From NCBI GenBank assembly GCA_965225705.1, contig OZ245325.1, positions 1,612,001 through 1,676,000 on the forward strand: a stretch of 64,000 nucleotides of DNA. The letters run 5' to 3'. The notes under the pieces were generated by a model that was not told the origin of the DNA, ran no database searches, and worked only from the letters and a program-made list of their open reading frames with translations. Source of the stretch: G965225705 sp965225705 (GTDB lineage: Bacteria > Pseudomonadota > Alphaproteobacteria > Caulobacterales > Maricaulaceae). Below are positions 18,905-26,747 of the stretch, piece after piece. Each line of letters begins with the position of its first letter. Within the stretch, counting starts at the first letter, position 1. Position numbers and translations under genes: made by a program.

Positions 18905-20206
18905 ATGAACAACACACAATGGACTCCTTCTGACTGGCGCTCTAAGCCTGCATGGCAACTACCCTCTTATGAGGATGAAGAGCAGTTGAGCCTGACAGAA
19001 GCGCGTCTGGCCCGGGCCCCGGCTCTGGTCCACCCCGATGAGGTGAACACATTAAAGTCCCGGCTTGCTCAGGTTGCAAAGGGAGAAGCTTTTCTTCTTC
19101 AGGGCGGAGATTGTGCCGAAACTTTCCATGATCGCCATGCAGTGGGCAAAACCTATACACTTCTGCAGCATATGGCGACACATTTTGTGTGTTTTAGACC
19201 TGTGGTCACTCTTGGGCGCATGGCGGGACAATTTGCCAAGCCCCGGTCAAGCCCCACAGAAAATCATGAAGGACAAATCCTTCCCAATTATCGCGGTGAT
19301 GCTGTCAATGCGCGAGAGTTTACAAAAAAAGCCAGGGCAAGCCAGCCTGAACGCCTGTTAGAGGCCTATCATGAATCACGAAAAAGGCTTGAAATTCTCC
19401 ATAATCTGGCATTCCACTCTCACAGAGAACAGGGGGAGATACAAAAAAACCTGCCAGACGGTGTATATGATGATGGCGTCCACGCACAAAAAAGACCAGA
19501 CTCTCCCCCCTCATACCGACCCGTTATCTGGCCTGAAAAGGGGGTCTATATCAGCCATGAAGCCCTGCTTTTAAACTATGAAGAGGCGTTAACACGGCGT
19601 GATCCCCAAACAGGTTTATGGATGGGTTTATCTGCCCATATGCTGTGGGTTGGGAATCGTACGCGACAGGTCGATGGGGCACATGTTAATTTTGTACAGG
19701 GGATTACAAATCCTGTTGGGGTCAAATGTGGCCCCTCTGTTCAGCCGGATGAGCTTCTGCGCCTGATAGACTGTCTTGACCCTCATAATGAACCGGGACG
19801 TCTTATTCTTATCATACGATCGGGGGTTCAAAACCTTGCGCACCAACTTCCCAAACTTGCACGACATGTTAAACAGGAAGGCCGTTCGGTCATCTGGTGC
19901 TGTGATCCGATGCATGGCAATACCTACAGAACACAAGAGGGTTATAAAACACGATCTTTTGAGGATATTGTCTCTGAAACCCGCTCTTTTATAGATATTT
20001 TGCAGGCAGAAGGGCTTTATCCCGGGGGTCTTCATGTTGAAATGACAGGCCGCCCTGTCACGGAATGCTGGGGAGGACAGGCTGGCTCCCGGCCAGAAGA
20101 TGTTCCAAAATGCTATGAAACGGCGTGCGATCCAAGGCTTAATCCACGTCAGGCTGGTGAGCTTTCCCGTCTTATAGCGGATGATCTTAAAGAACGATCC
20201 CTATGA
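18905..20206 (+). CDS. Class II 3-deoxy-7-phosphoheptulonate synthase
   Basis: DAHP synthase condenses phosphoenolpyruvate and erythrose 4-phosphate in the first step of the shikimate pathway. The protein is of the plant-like class II type. Key blocks are GEAFLLQGGDCAETF (metal Cys), GRMAGQFAKPRSSP, the NYRGDAVN substrate segment, KCGPSV, and WCCDPMHGNT. The ATG at 18905 gives MNNTQWTPSDWRSKPAWQ, the expected class II N-terminus. An earlier in-frame ATG (18890) and a frame overlapping gor are less likely. At 433 residues it is slightly shorter than most class II enzymes, and no extra regulatory domain is seen. It follows gor closely. Confidence 0.94.
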   Translation: MNNTQWTPSDWRSKPAWQLPSYEDEEQLSLTEARLARAPALVHPDEVNTLKSRLAQVAKGEAFLLQGGDCAETFHDRHAVGKTYTLLQHMATHFVCFRPVVTLGRMAGQFAKPRSSPTENHEGQILPNYRGDAVNAREFTKKARASQPERLLEAYHESRKRLEILHNLAFHSHREQGEIQKNLPDGVYDDGVHAQKRPDSPPSYRPVIWPEKGVYISHEALLLNYEEALTRRDPQTGLWMGLSAHMLWVGNRTRQVDGAHVNFVQGITNPVGVKCGPSVQPDELLRLIDCLDPHNEPGRLILIIRSGVQNLAHQLPKLARHVKQEGRSVIWCCDPMHGNTYRTQEGYKTRSFEDIVSETRSFIDILQAEGLYPGGLHVEMTGRPVTECWGGQAGSRPEDVPKCYETACDPRLNPRQAGELSRLIADDLKERSL

Positions 20207-20359
20207 ATAAACACACCTGAAAACCCGGAAAGCATAATAAGACGTGGCCTCTGGTTATTTTCTGCACTCTGTCCTATACCATATGGGGGCTATAGCTTTG
20301 TGTTCTGTCTCCTGATTCTTCCAAAACTCTCTCACCCTTTCATGTAAGATGAGTGTTTG

Positions 20360-21865
20360 ATGGCTTTTAAAACCAACCACACCTTACACCACAGTCATGC
20401 CTTAAAGCTCTCCCCAAACCTACGGCACAGTTTGCATATTCTCCATATGCCGGCTTCTGAGCTTCTTGTTCATATAGAAGAGGAGCTTCTCACAAACCCC
20501 CTGCTTGAAAAAAACCCTTCGTCAGATCCAGGGGAAGAAGACAAGGTGCAAAAACCTGAACTTCTCAGGAAAGACAGGGATGACAACCTTCCTTTAGAAG
20601 ACGTGGTTCTCCATGAAAACAGGACCAGTCCTGAGGCACAAAATGCTCTGGATGTGGCACCAGACGTGCTTTATGGTGATATGGGCCCGACACAAAAAGC
20701 TCTTCTTAACCCCCCTCCTCAAAATACACCCAAAACAGGGGTGAGAGAAGGGCTAAGCCAGCATAGTATCTCTGAAGGAGAAACGCCTCTCCACGCTCAG
20801 ACAACTCTCTTTGATATTTTACGCCATCAGCTCTCTTTTTCTGATCTTGACCCGACTGAGAAATTGATTGCTGAATATCTTATCAGCCAGACAGATGAGA
20901 AAGGCTATTTTTGTGGGAAAATAGAAGAGACAGCACATGAGCTGAAGGTATCTTCCCATAAAGTTCAGCATGTTCTGGAGATACTGCAAACGTTTGAGCC
21001 GGGTGGCGTTATGGCACGTGATCTCAAAGAATGCCTTAAGATCCAGCTTCAGGACAGGGACAGTCTTTCCCCTGCCATGCTCTGCCTTCTTGAGAATCTG
21101 GAAAGTCTTGCCAAAGCTGATTTTACACACTTGTGTACCCTCTGCAAGGTTAGCCGGGCTGATCTTGAGACGATGATTGCACAGATAAAAAACTTAAATC
21201 CCAAACCAGGACTTGCCTATAGCAATGGGCCTGTATCCTTTGTTCAACCCGATATCTTTGTTCACAAAAAATCCTCTGGCGCCTGGTCTGTCCGGCTTAA
21301 CACACAATGTTTCCCTCACCTCTCGATCAATACAACTTATGAAACAAGTGTCAGGACAGATGAGGACAAAGCTTTCCTCGCACATTCCCGGACCAAAGCA
21401 GAGGAGCTGATCAAAAGCCTTGATTTGCGAGCAGATACACTTTTGAAAATAGCCCATATTCTTGTTCATCACCAAAGTGCTTTTCTTGAAAAAGGCCCTC
21501 TTTTCCTGAAACCTTTAAAGCTTGAACAGGTTGCTGAGGCAACGCATATGCATATCTCAACGATAAGCCGTGCTGTTTCCGGCAAGTATATGGCCACACC
21601 ACAGGGTATTTTTGAGATGAAATACTTTCTTGCCAGCAGCCTCTCTTCTGGTGAAAATTCTGTGAGCCGTGAGGCTGTGCTCCATAAAATTAAGGCTCTT
21701 CTCGACGCAGAAACCAAAGGCCATATCCTCTCTGATACAGATCTGGTGGCGTATTTTCGCAGGGAAGGGTTTGAAATCGCGCGTCGTACCATCACAAAAT
21801 ATCGTGAATCTCTTGGCTTTCCCTCCTCACACATACGACGGCGGCGCTTGCAAAACCGTCCATAA
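20360..21865 (+). CDS. rpoN: RNA polymerase sigma-54 factor RpoN
   Basis: RpoN directs RNA polymerase to -24/-12 promoters that need an AAA+ activator, typically nitrogen-related genes. The 501-residue protein has region I (LKLSPNLRHSLHILHMP, then EEELLTNPLLE), an acidic region II, and a core-binding domain. Its helix-turn-helix region contains HISTISRAVSGKYMATPQG. The C-terminal RpoN box is ARRTITKYRESLG, ending in SSHIRRRRL. The ATG at 20360 is preceded by an in-frame TTG with no better RBS. Downstream are hpf and ptsN, the conserved alphaproteobacterial order. The lptA-lptB genes that often precede rpoN are absent here. Confidence 0.96.
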   Translation: MAFKTNHTLHHSHALKLSPNLRHSLHILHMPASELLVHIEEELLTNPLLEKNPSSDPGEEDKVQKPELLRKDRDDNLPLEDVVLHENRTSPEAQNALDVAPDVLYGDMGPTQKALLNPPPQNTPKTGVREGLSQHSISEGETPLHAQTTLFDILRHQLSFSDLDPTEKLIAEYLISQTDEKGYFCGKIEETAHELKVSSHKVQHVLEILQTFEPGGVMARDLKECLKIQLQDRDSLSPAMLCLLENLESLAKADFTHLCTLCKVSRADLETMIAQIKNLNPKPGLAYSNGPVSFVQPDIFVHKKSSGAWSVRLNTQCFPHLSINTTYETSVRTDEDKAFLAHSRTKAEELIKSLDLRADTLLKIAHILVHHQSAFLEKGPLFLKPLKLEQVAEATHMHISTISRAVSGKYMATPQGIFEMKYFLASSLSSGENSVSREAVLHKIKALLDAETKGHILSDTDLVAYFRREGFEIARRTITKYRESLGFPSSHIRRRRLQNRP

Positions 21866-21951
21866 AAGTGTTGTATAGGAGTCTCCTCTTTTTTATGGAT
21901 ATACTCCTAAAAAAAATGTGTTTTTTCTAAAAATTTAAAATGGAGTCTCTC

Positions 21952-22572
21952 ATGCAAATACAGATTGTCGGCAAAGGCCTTGATGTATCCCAGGCGCTTC
22001 ATCAGCGGATCGCAGAGCGGGTCACAGAAGGCGTTCAGAAATATTCCGACCGTCCGGGTGAGTCCTGGATCACTGTTTCACGTGATGGGCGGGATTTTCG
22101 TGTCGACTGTTCTTTGCATTTACCTTCCGGGGTTCTTTTACAAACACGTGGTGAAGCGGGAGATGCCTATGATGCCTGTGACAACGCTATGGAAAAGCTT
22201 GAAAAACGCCTGCGCCGCTATAAACGCAAGATGAAAAACCACCATCATCATCACCGCCCGGATCCCCTGACAGAAAATACCTCCATTTACATTCTGAAAG
22301 GTCAGGAAACCTCCTCTGGTCAGGAACAAACTGATGAAGAAGAATATGAAGAGGATGACACCCCACCCCAGGATCCTGTTGTCATAGCTGAACAACCAGG
22401 GGAGCTACGCACTTTGACGGTGAGCATGGCGGTCCAGGAAATGGAATTAACTGATGCAGCCGTTGTGGTTTTCCGCAATGCAGCTCACGGAGCGGTCAAT
22501 GTTGTTTTTCGCCGCCCTGATGGCCATTTCGGCTGGATCGATCCTGAACGCCGCCCTGAACATCAGGCATAA
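21952..22572 (+). CDS. hpf: Long-form ribosome hibernation-promoting factor
   Basis: Long HPF inactivates ribosomes by forming 100S dimers in stationary phase. The 206-residue protein has the S30AE fold at the N-terminus (MQIQIVGKGLDVSQALHQR to KRLRRYKRKMK). A linker follows with a histidine run NHHHHHRPD and an acidic stretch (TDEEEYEEDD). The C-terminal dimerisation domain ends VNVVFRRPDGHFGWIDP. The ATG at 21952 is chosen because GGAG sits about 8 nt upstream; the ATG at 21940 has none. The His-rich linker is longer and more polar than usual. It lies between rpoN and ptsN, as in many proteobacteria. Confidence 0.95.
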   Translation: MQIQIVGKGLDVSQALHQRIAERVTEGVQKYSDRPGESWITVSRDGRDFRVDCSLHLPSGVLLQTRGEAGDAYDACDNAMEKLEKRLRRYKRKMKNHHHHHRPDPLTENTSIYILKGQETSSGQEQTDEEEYEEDDTPPQDPVVIAEQPGELRTLTVSMAVQEMELTDAAVVVFRNAAHGAVNVVFRRPDGHFGWIDPERRPEHQA

Positions 22573-22705
22573 AAAAACTTTAAAGAGAGAAACAACCGGT
22601 TGAAGAAAAACTGACCTCTCTTTCCTGTCCCTGCACCGGCATGGAGAGAGAAAGTCTTTTCCTGTATCAGCCAGCTGGTTTATACCTTATAAATTTCTTT
22701 GTGTG

Positions 22706-22722
22706 TATAATTCTGCTATAAT
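22706..22722 (+). promoter_or_regulatory. Twin -10-like elements upstream of ptsN
   Basis: Two perfect TATAAT hexamers occur at 22706-22711 and 22717-22722 in the 264-bp hpf-ptsN spacer. The second has TTTCTT 17 bp upstream as a weak -35. They suggest ptsN has its own promoter, with a leader of about 110 nt. Confidence 0.4.
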
Positions 22723-22836
22723 TTTCTGGACCTTATGTAAAACTTTATATAAATATCTGGCTTCTTTGAGGCGCTGGCTGTTTTTTTTAAGTTTTAGGTA
22801 AATGGTTCTTCAGCCTCTGTAAGACAGGTTTTTATC

Positions 22837-23292
22837 ATGCCTTTTATTGATTTATCCCTTCAAGGGGTTGAAATTGATTTACGTATTTCCAGTAAGAAAC
22901 AGCTCCTTCAACATATGGCTCAGTCTGCAGCAAAGCTTGCAGATCTTGATGCACGTGCTGTTTTTGAGGCTGTTATGGATCGCGAACATCTCGGGACAAC
23001 CGGGGTTGGGAGTGGTGTGGCTATCCCTCATGCTCATATTGAAGGGCTTGATCATATTATGGGTGTTTTTGCCCGTCTTACCCCGGGCCTTGATTTTGAG
23101 TCCGTTGATGGACATCCTGTTGATCTTGTTTTTCTTCTTCTGGCCCCTGTCTCTGCTGGTGCGGATCACCTTCAGGCCCTGGCACATATTTCGCGTCTTT
23201 TGCGTAAAGAGGAGATGCGGACGGCTCTCCGCCAGGCCCCCGGTGTAAAAGCTCTCCATGCCCTGCTCTCAGGACACAATAGCGCACCCTAG
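22837..23292 (+). CDS. ptsN: PTS IIA-like nitrogen regulatory protein PtsN
   Basis: PtsN is the phosphate acceptor at the end of the PTS-Ntr chain (PtsP, NPr, PtsN) and regulates other proteins rather than sugar import. The 151-residue protein is a single EIIA-fructose/mannitol type domain. The phosphorylated histidine is His65 in GVAIPHAHIEG. The blocks DREHLGTTGVGSG and DLVFLLLAPVSAGADHLQALA are typical of EIIA-Ntr. It follows rpoN and hpf with a 264-bp spacer that holds promoter-like elements. Its stop is 17 bp from the convergent anmK stop. Confidence 0.95.
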   Translation: MPFIDLSLQGVEIDLRISSKKQLLQHMAQSAAKLADLDARAVFEAVMDREHLGTTGVGSGVAIPHAHIEGLDHIMGVFARLTPGLDFESVDGHPVDLVFLLLAPVSAGADHLQALAHISRLLRKEEMRTALRQAPGVKALHALLSGHNSAP

Positions 23293-23308
23293 AAAACAGG
23301 AAAGACTG

Positions 23309-24475
23309 TCAGGGATCTTTCTTTAAAAAGGAGGAAAACCGTCCTCCTCTCATGGGGGAAGACACGCCTGTGGTCTCGGGAAATGTAAGGGGCAAACCTT
23401 TGACATGCCGCACAGCAAGATATGCAAAAGCCTCCGCCTCAAGATAATCCCCACGCCAGCCAATGGCGTCCACAGGGAGAGTTTTGACTCCCAAAACATT
23501 TCTAAGAGCCGACATAAGGGCGGGATTATGGCGTCCTCCTCCCCCAACAAGGACAAGACGGGCTGACAGATCCTGAAGGGCAAAGGAGACAGCACGTGCT
23601 GTAAAAGCCGTCAAACTGGCCGCACCATCTTCAGGGGACATATTAATCTTCTCAACACCCCCAAAATCCCAGCGATCTGCTGATTTAGGAAGGGGTTGTC
23701 TAAAAAAAGGGGCCTGAAGCCAGGTCTTCACAATAGCCTCATCAGCCTGTCCTACTAGGGCCAGCTGTCCATCACGATCCATGGGTCCTAAACCACAAAA
23801 CTCTGCCCAGGCGTCCAGCAAACCATTTCCCGGACCCACATCTCCGGCTTTGAGCGTAGAATCTTCAACAAGATATGTGATATTGGCGACCCCCCCAAGA
23901 TTAAGCACGACAAGGGGCAGGGAAAGATTGTCTCTGAGGGCTAAAGCTCTATGATAGACGGGAACCAGAGGGGCCCCCTGACCCCCTGCGGCCATATCTG
24001 CGGTACGAAAATCATAAACAAGATCAAGGCTTAAGGCCTGGGACAGGGCCTCTCCATCTCCCAATTGCAGTGTCTGCCCCGTTAGAATCTTCTGATCTCT
24101 CACACCCCCTCCGGATGGATCAGGTTTCTCATCTGTCCGGGCGGGCGGGCGGTGGAGCACGGTCTGACCATGAAAACCTATAAGATCAGGTTTTTGGTGT
24201 GGGTAACGGGTTGTGAAGTCGTGGACGGCACGTTCATGTGCCTGTGTGACCAAAGCCTCAGCCTGTTTCAAAAGAGGGGGGCGTGGTCCCTTGAAATTCC
24301 AGGCCAGAGCTGTTTGCATAGCCTGTTGAAGGCAGGCACGTTCCTGATCATCATAAGGGAAAAAAGAGGCAGGACCCTCATGGATAATATCCGCTCCATC
24401 TGTTTCTAAAAGGGCACAGTCTATACCATCCAGAGAGGTTCCACTCATAAGGCCAAGAGCTTTCATCAGGGCCAT
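23309..24475 (-). CDS. anmK: Anhydro-N-acetylmuramic acid kinase
   Basis: AnmK hydrolyses and phosphorylates 1,6-anhydroMurNAc to MurNAc-6-phosphate, recycling cell-wall sugar released by lytic transglycosylases. The 388-residue protein has the phosphate-1 motif GLMSGTSLDGIDCALLE, DLIGFHGQTVLHRP, the block VVLNLGGVANITYL, DVGPGNGLLDAW and the C-terminal VLVGGGGRHNPALMSAL. An AGGAG lies 6-7 nt before the ATG. The length is typical. It is convergent with ptsN and followed upstream by trmFO on the same strand. Confidence 0.95.
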   Translation of the reverse strand: MALMKALGLMSGTSLDGIDCALLETDGADIIHEGPASFFPYDDQERACLQQAMQTALAWNFKGPRPPLLKQAEALVTQAHERAVHDFTTRYPHQKPDLIGFHGQTVLHRPPARTDEKPDPSGGGVRDQKILTGQTLQLGDGEALSQALSLDLVYDFRTADMAAGGQGAPLVPVYHRALALRDNLSLPLVVLNLGGVANITYLVEDSTLKAGDVGPGNGLLDAWAEFCGLGPMDRDGQLALVGQADEAIVKTWLQAPFFRQPLPKSADRWDFGGVEKINMSPEDGAASLTAFTARAVSFALQDLSARLVLVGGGGRHNPALMSALRNVLGVKTLPVDAIGWRGDYLEAEAFAYLAVRHVKGLPLTFPETTGVSSPMRGGRFSSFLKKDP

Positions 24476-24527
24476 TTTTTCTCCTCTAAGCCTGTTGTCA
24501 TGTCTTCCTGTACGGGTGTGTCAGGCA

Positions 24528-25934
24528 TCAACATGCCTGTCCTGTTTGTGTCGTATTCCAGTGCGTCGTCCAGATCTGAAAATCCCTTAAAGCACGGTGT
24601 GCAAGATCCTGTTTACGCCTTTTTTTTCGTTCCATACGCTTTAAGCGCGGGCCGTCCTGCTCTGGCCCGGAGAGCGGAGGAAAAAGACCAAAATTAATAT
24701 TCATAGGCTGAAATGTTTTTTTGTCCTGAGCGGTGTCTTCCACACCATGTCGGCCGGAAACATGGGCCAGCAAAGCCCCCATGGCCGTTGTTGGTGGGGG
24801 GGGAGACGGGGAAAGCCCCAGAATATCCTGCACGGCAAACCGGCCTGCCAAAATCCCAAGAGCGGCAGATTCCACATACCCCTCAACACCGGTTATCTGA
24901 CCTGCAAAACGAAATTCAGGATGTTTTTTCAAACAAAGGCGGTCATCTAAAAGACGGGGGCTATCCAGAAATGTATTGCGGTGTACCCCTCCAAGACGCG
25001 CAAAACGTGCGTTTTGAAGCCCCGGGATCAGACGAAACACGTCTTTTTGATACCCATGCTTCATCTTGGTTTGAAAGCCCACCATATTATAGAGGGCCCC
25101 TAAGGCATTGTCCTGGCGAAGCTGGACAACGGCATAAGGTCTTTCCTGCGGGTTATGGGGATTGGTGAGCCCCACAGGTTTAAGGGGGCCATAGCGCAAT
25201 GTCTCCCGCCCGCGCCCGGCCATCACCTCAACCGGCAAACAGCCTTCAAAATAGGGGGTATCCTTCTCCCAGTCTTTAAAGGGCATGGTCTTACCGTCCA
25301 GAAGGGCATCGATAAAAGCCTCATACTGTTCTTTGTTAAGGGGACAATTGATATAATCAGCCCCCTCCCCTTTGTCATAGCGTGATTGCATCCAGGCTAG
25401 AGAAAAATCAACAGATTCCTTATAAACAATCGGGGCAAGCGCATCAAAAAAGGCAAGAGACTCCTGCCCTGTCAGCGCAAGAATGTTTTCAGACAAAGCC
25501 TGTGAGGCCAAAGGTCCCGCCGCAATGATGACAGATTTTCCCGCCTCCGGAGGAAGGGAGGTAACTTCTTCATGGCACACCGTGATAAGGGGGTGCTGTG
25601 TGATGGCCTCTGTGATGGCCTGAGAAAACCCCTCCCGATCAACAGCCAGAGCAGAGCCAGCGGGGAGCTTATGCCGATCAGCAGCCTGCATGACCAAAGA
25701 CCCGGCCAGACGCATTTCCTGATGCAAAACACCAACAGCATTGGCCTCCGCATCATCAGAGCGCAGGGAGTTGGAGCAAACAAGCTCCGCCAGTAAGCCC
25801 GTTTTATGGGCTGGCGTCATGGTCTTTGGACGCATTTCATAAAGGGTCACAGCAAGACCAGCCTCTGAAGCAGCCCAGGCCGCCTCACACCCTGCAAGAC
25901 CGCCGCCAATAATGTGAAGACAAGATGTACTCAT
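24528..25934 (-). CDS. trmFO: tRNA uracil-5 methyltransferase TrmFO (folate/FADH2-dependent)
   Basis: TrmFO makes 5-methyluridine at position 54 of tRNA using methylenetetrahydrofolate and FADH2. The 468-residue protein opens with the FAD motif HIIGGGLAGCEAAWAA. It shows YEMRPKTMTPAHKTGLLAELVCSNS with the conserved catalytic-region Cys, the block YINCPLNKEQYEAF and GQITGVEGYVESAALG. The frame extends upstream to 25994, but the ATG at 25934 is right because AGGTGGG precedes it and homologues begin at the FAD motif. A structured intergenic region lies upstream. Confidence 0.95.
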   Translation of the reverse strand: MSTSCLHIIGGGLAGCEAAWAASEAGLAVTLYEMRPKTMTPAHKTGLLAELVCSNSLRSDDAEANAVGVLHQEMRLAGSLVMQAADRHKLPAGSALAVDREGFSQAITEAITQHPLITVCHEEVTSLPPEAGKSVIIAAGPLASQALSENILALTGQESLAFFDALAPIVYKESVDFSLAWMQSRYDKGEGADYINCPLNKEQYEAFIDALLDGKTMPFKDWEKDTPYFEGCLPVEVMAGRGRETLRYGPLKPVGLTNPHNPQERPYAVVQLRQDNALGALYNMVGFQTKMKHGYQKDVFRLIPGLQNARFARLGGVHRNTFLDSPRLLDDRLCLKKHPEFRFAGQITGVEGYVESAALGILAGRFAVQDILGLSPSPPPPTTAMGALLAHVSGRHGVEDTAQDKKTFQPMNINFGLFPPLSGPEQDGPRLKRMERKKRRKQDLAHRALRDFQIWTTHWNTTQTGQAC

Positions 25935-26069
25935 AACCCACCTGTTTAAAGGGATAGATTCCTGATGAAAAGCTTTTTTTGAGGCTGGCCTCATATAAGG
26001 AGAGAAGAGAGACCGGGGGATCTGAGTTCAGCCAGCTTAAGGACCGTGCGTTCTCTAAAAGTATTGCCC

Positions 26070-26123
26070 CCGGGACTGGTGGAGCCTGAGATGTCGTCTG
26101 TCATACCACCGCACCCGGTTTTT
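26070..26123 (+). other. Hairpin followed by five T residues
   Basis: CCGGG (26070-26074) and GGTGG (26078-26082) pair with CCACC (26106-26110) and CCCGG (26114-26118) around a 3x3 internal loop. T5 follows at 26119-26123. It looks like a weak plus-strand terminator, yet no plus-strand gene precedes it. On the minus strand it could lie in the trmFO leader. Confidence 0.45.
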
Positions 26124-26142
26124 CCTGTTTCTCCCCTGTGCA

Positions 26143-26172
26143 TTGACCAGAATTGGTGGGGTGTGCTAGCCT
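26143..26172 (+). promoter_or_regulatory. Candidate promoter of the structured RNA
   Basis: TTGACC at 26143-26148 (-35) and TAGCCT at 26167-26172 (-10) are spaced by 18 bp. TG at 26164-26165 forms an extended -10. The predicted start is near G26179, exactly where the first hairpin of the RNA begins. Confidence 0.5.
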
Positions 26173-26178
26173 GTTTGT

Positions 26179-26398
26179 GGAGTCAGATGTTCTGGCTCCG
26201 GGGCCTAAGAAACCTCTCTATCAGCAGCTGTGTAAAAGCAGCCTTCAACGGCCACCCTTACGGGTGTGTCGCCTCGGCCATGGTCGGGGTGGTGGCGTTA
26301 TGCAACAGCCGCTCGCGGTGAAAGCGCTGCGGCCATCTGATAGTGGTTTTCTTAGCACCCCGGCACCTATGCATTAGCATTGGTGCCGTTTTGTTTTT
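26179..26398 (+). ncRNA. Structured RNA of about 220 nt (regulatory leader or 6S-like sRNA)
   Basis: The RNA would begin with a 9-bp hairpin (GGAGTCAGA at 26179-26187 with TCTGGCTCC at 26191-26199). A long closing stem then pairs 26200-26203 with 26358-26361 (GGGG/CCCC), 26205-26214 with 26345-26355 (one bulge), and CTATCAG 26218-26224 with CTGATAG 26337-26343. Inner hairpins include CACCC/GGGTG, CCTCGGCC/GGTCGGGG and a GCCGC/GCGGC stem. It ends in a strong intrinsic terminator. None of the signature sequences of RNase P RNA, SRP RNA or tmRNA is present. It lies 20 nt before the RBS of a small ORF, so it may be a cis-acting leader; a 6S-type sRNA is the other option. Confidence 0.6.
26361..26398 (+). 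terminator. Rho-independent terminator of the structured RNA
   Basis: CGGCACC (26361-26367) pairs with GGTGCCG (26382-26388). Inside, ATGC (26369-26372) pairs with GCAT (26377-26380) around loop ATTA, with one T-T mismatch. The tract TTTTGTTTTT follows at 26389-26398. It ends 12 nt before the RBS of the next ORF. Confidence 0.85.
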
Positions 26399-26418
26399 AC
26401 CCTGAACAAAAAGGTGTT

Positions 26419-26637
26419 ATGATGACCGAGTTTAAAAAGACTCTCCAAAACCTTCAAAACGAAGCGCTGAGACTTTTTGATCAAGCCTTCAACATGGGCT
26501 TTTCTGCCCTTGAAGATGAGGATATTGAGCTCACCAGAGAAGATCTTCTGGCCTTTGAAGAGATGGAAAATCACCTCAGCCATTGCCAGAGGAAAGCCTG
26601 GCTCCTCGCCCACCGCCTGCATCAAAACCTTCAATGA
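26419..26637 (+). CDS. Small helical protein of unknown function (72 aa)
   Basis: I do not recognise this protein. The frame reads MMTEFKKTLQNLQNEALR and continues with amphipathic, acidic segments (ALEDEDIELTREDLLAFEEM) to a basic C-terminus (CQRKAWLLAHRLHQNLQ). It would be cytoplasmic and mostly alpha-helical, with one cysteine. AAGG at 26411-26414 is well placed for ATG 26419 (or 26422). The upstream neighbour is a structured RNA ending in a terminator, so expression may depend on readthrough. It is convergent with the aminopeptidase P gene. Amino-acid composition looks protein-like, but without homologues the call stays moderate. Confidence 0.6.
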   Translation: MMTEFKKTLQNLQNEALRLFDQAFNMGFSALEDEDIELTREDLLAFEEMENHLSHCQRKAWLLAHRLHQNLQ

Positions 26638-26747
26638 GCCGTTATCCCCCTGTCAAAACATTGGAAACTGCCCCACGCCCCTCCCCCGTGGGACACAAAA
26701 GGCGCCAGCTCATTGATATATAAGGTGTTTTCAAAGGCATATAAATC

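Noticed and set aside
21859..21915. Terminator between rpoN and hpf
   Set aside because: Several short inverted repeats (TAGGAGT ... ACTCCTA, CCATAAAA ... TTTTATGG) overlap, but none gives a stable stem followed by a T-run on the plus strand.
26046..26377. Cys-rich plus-strand ORFs over the structured RNA
   Set aside because: The region is explained by RNA stems and a terminator; the ORFs have no RBS and overlap each other in two frames.
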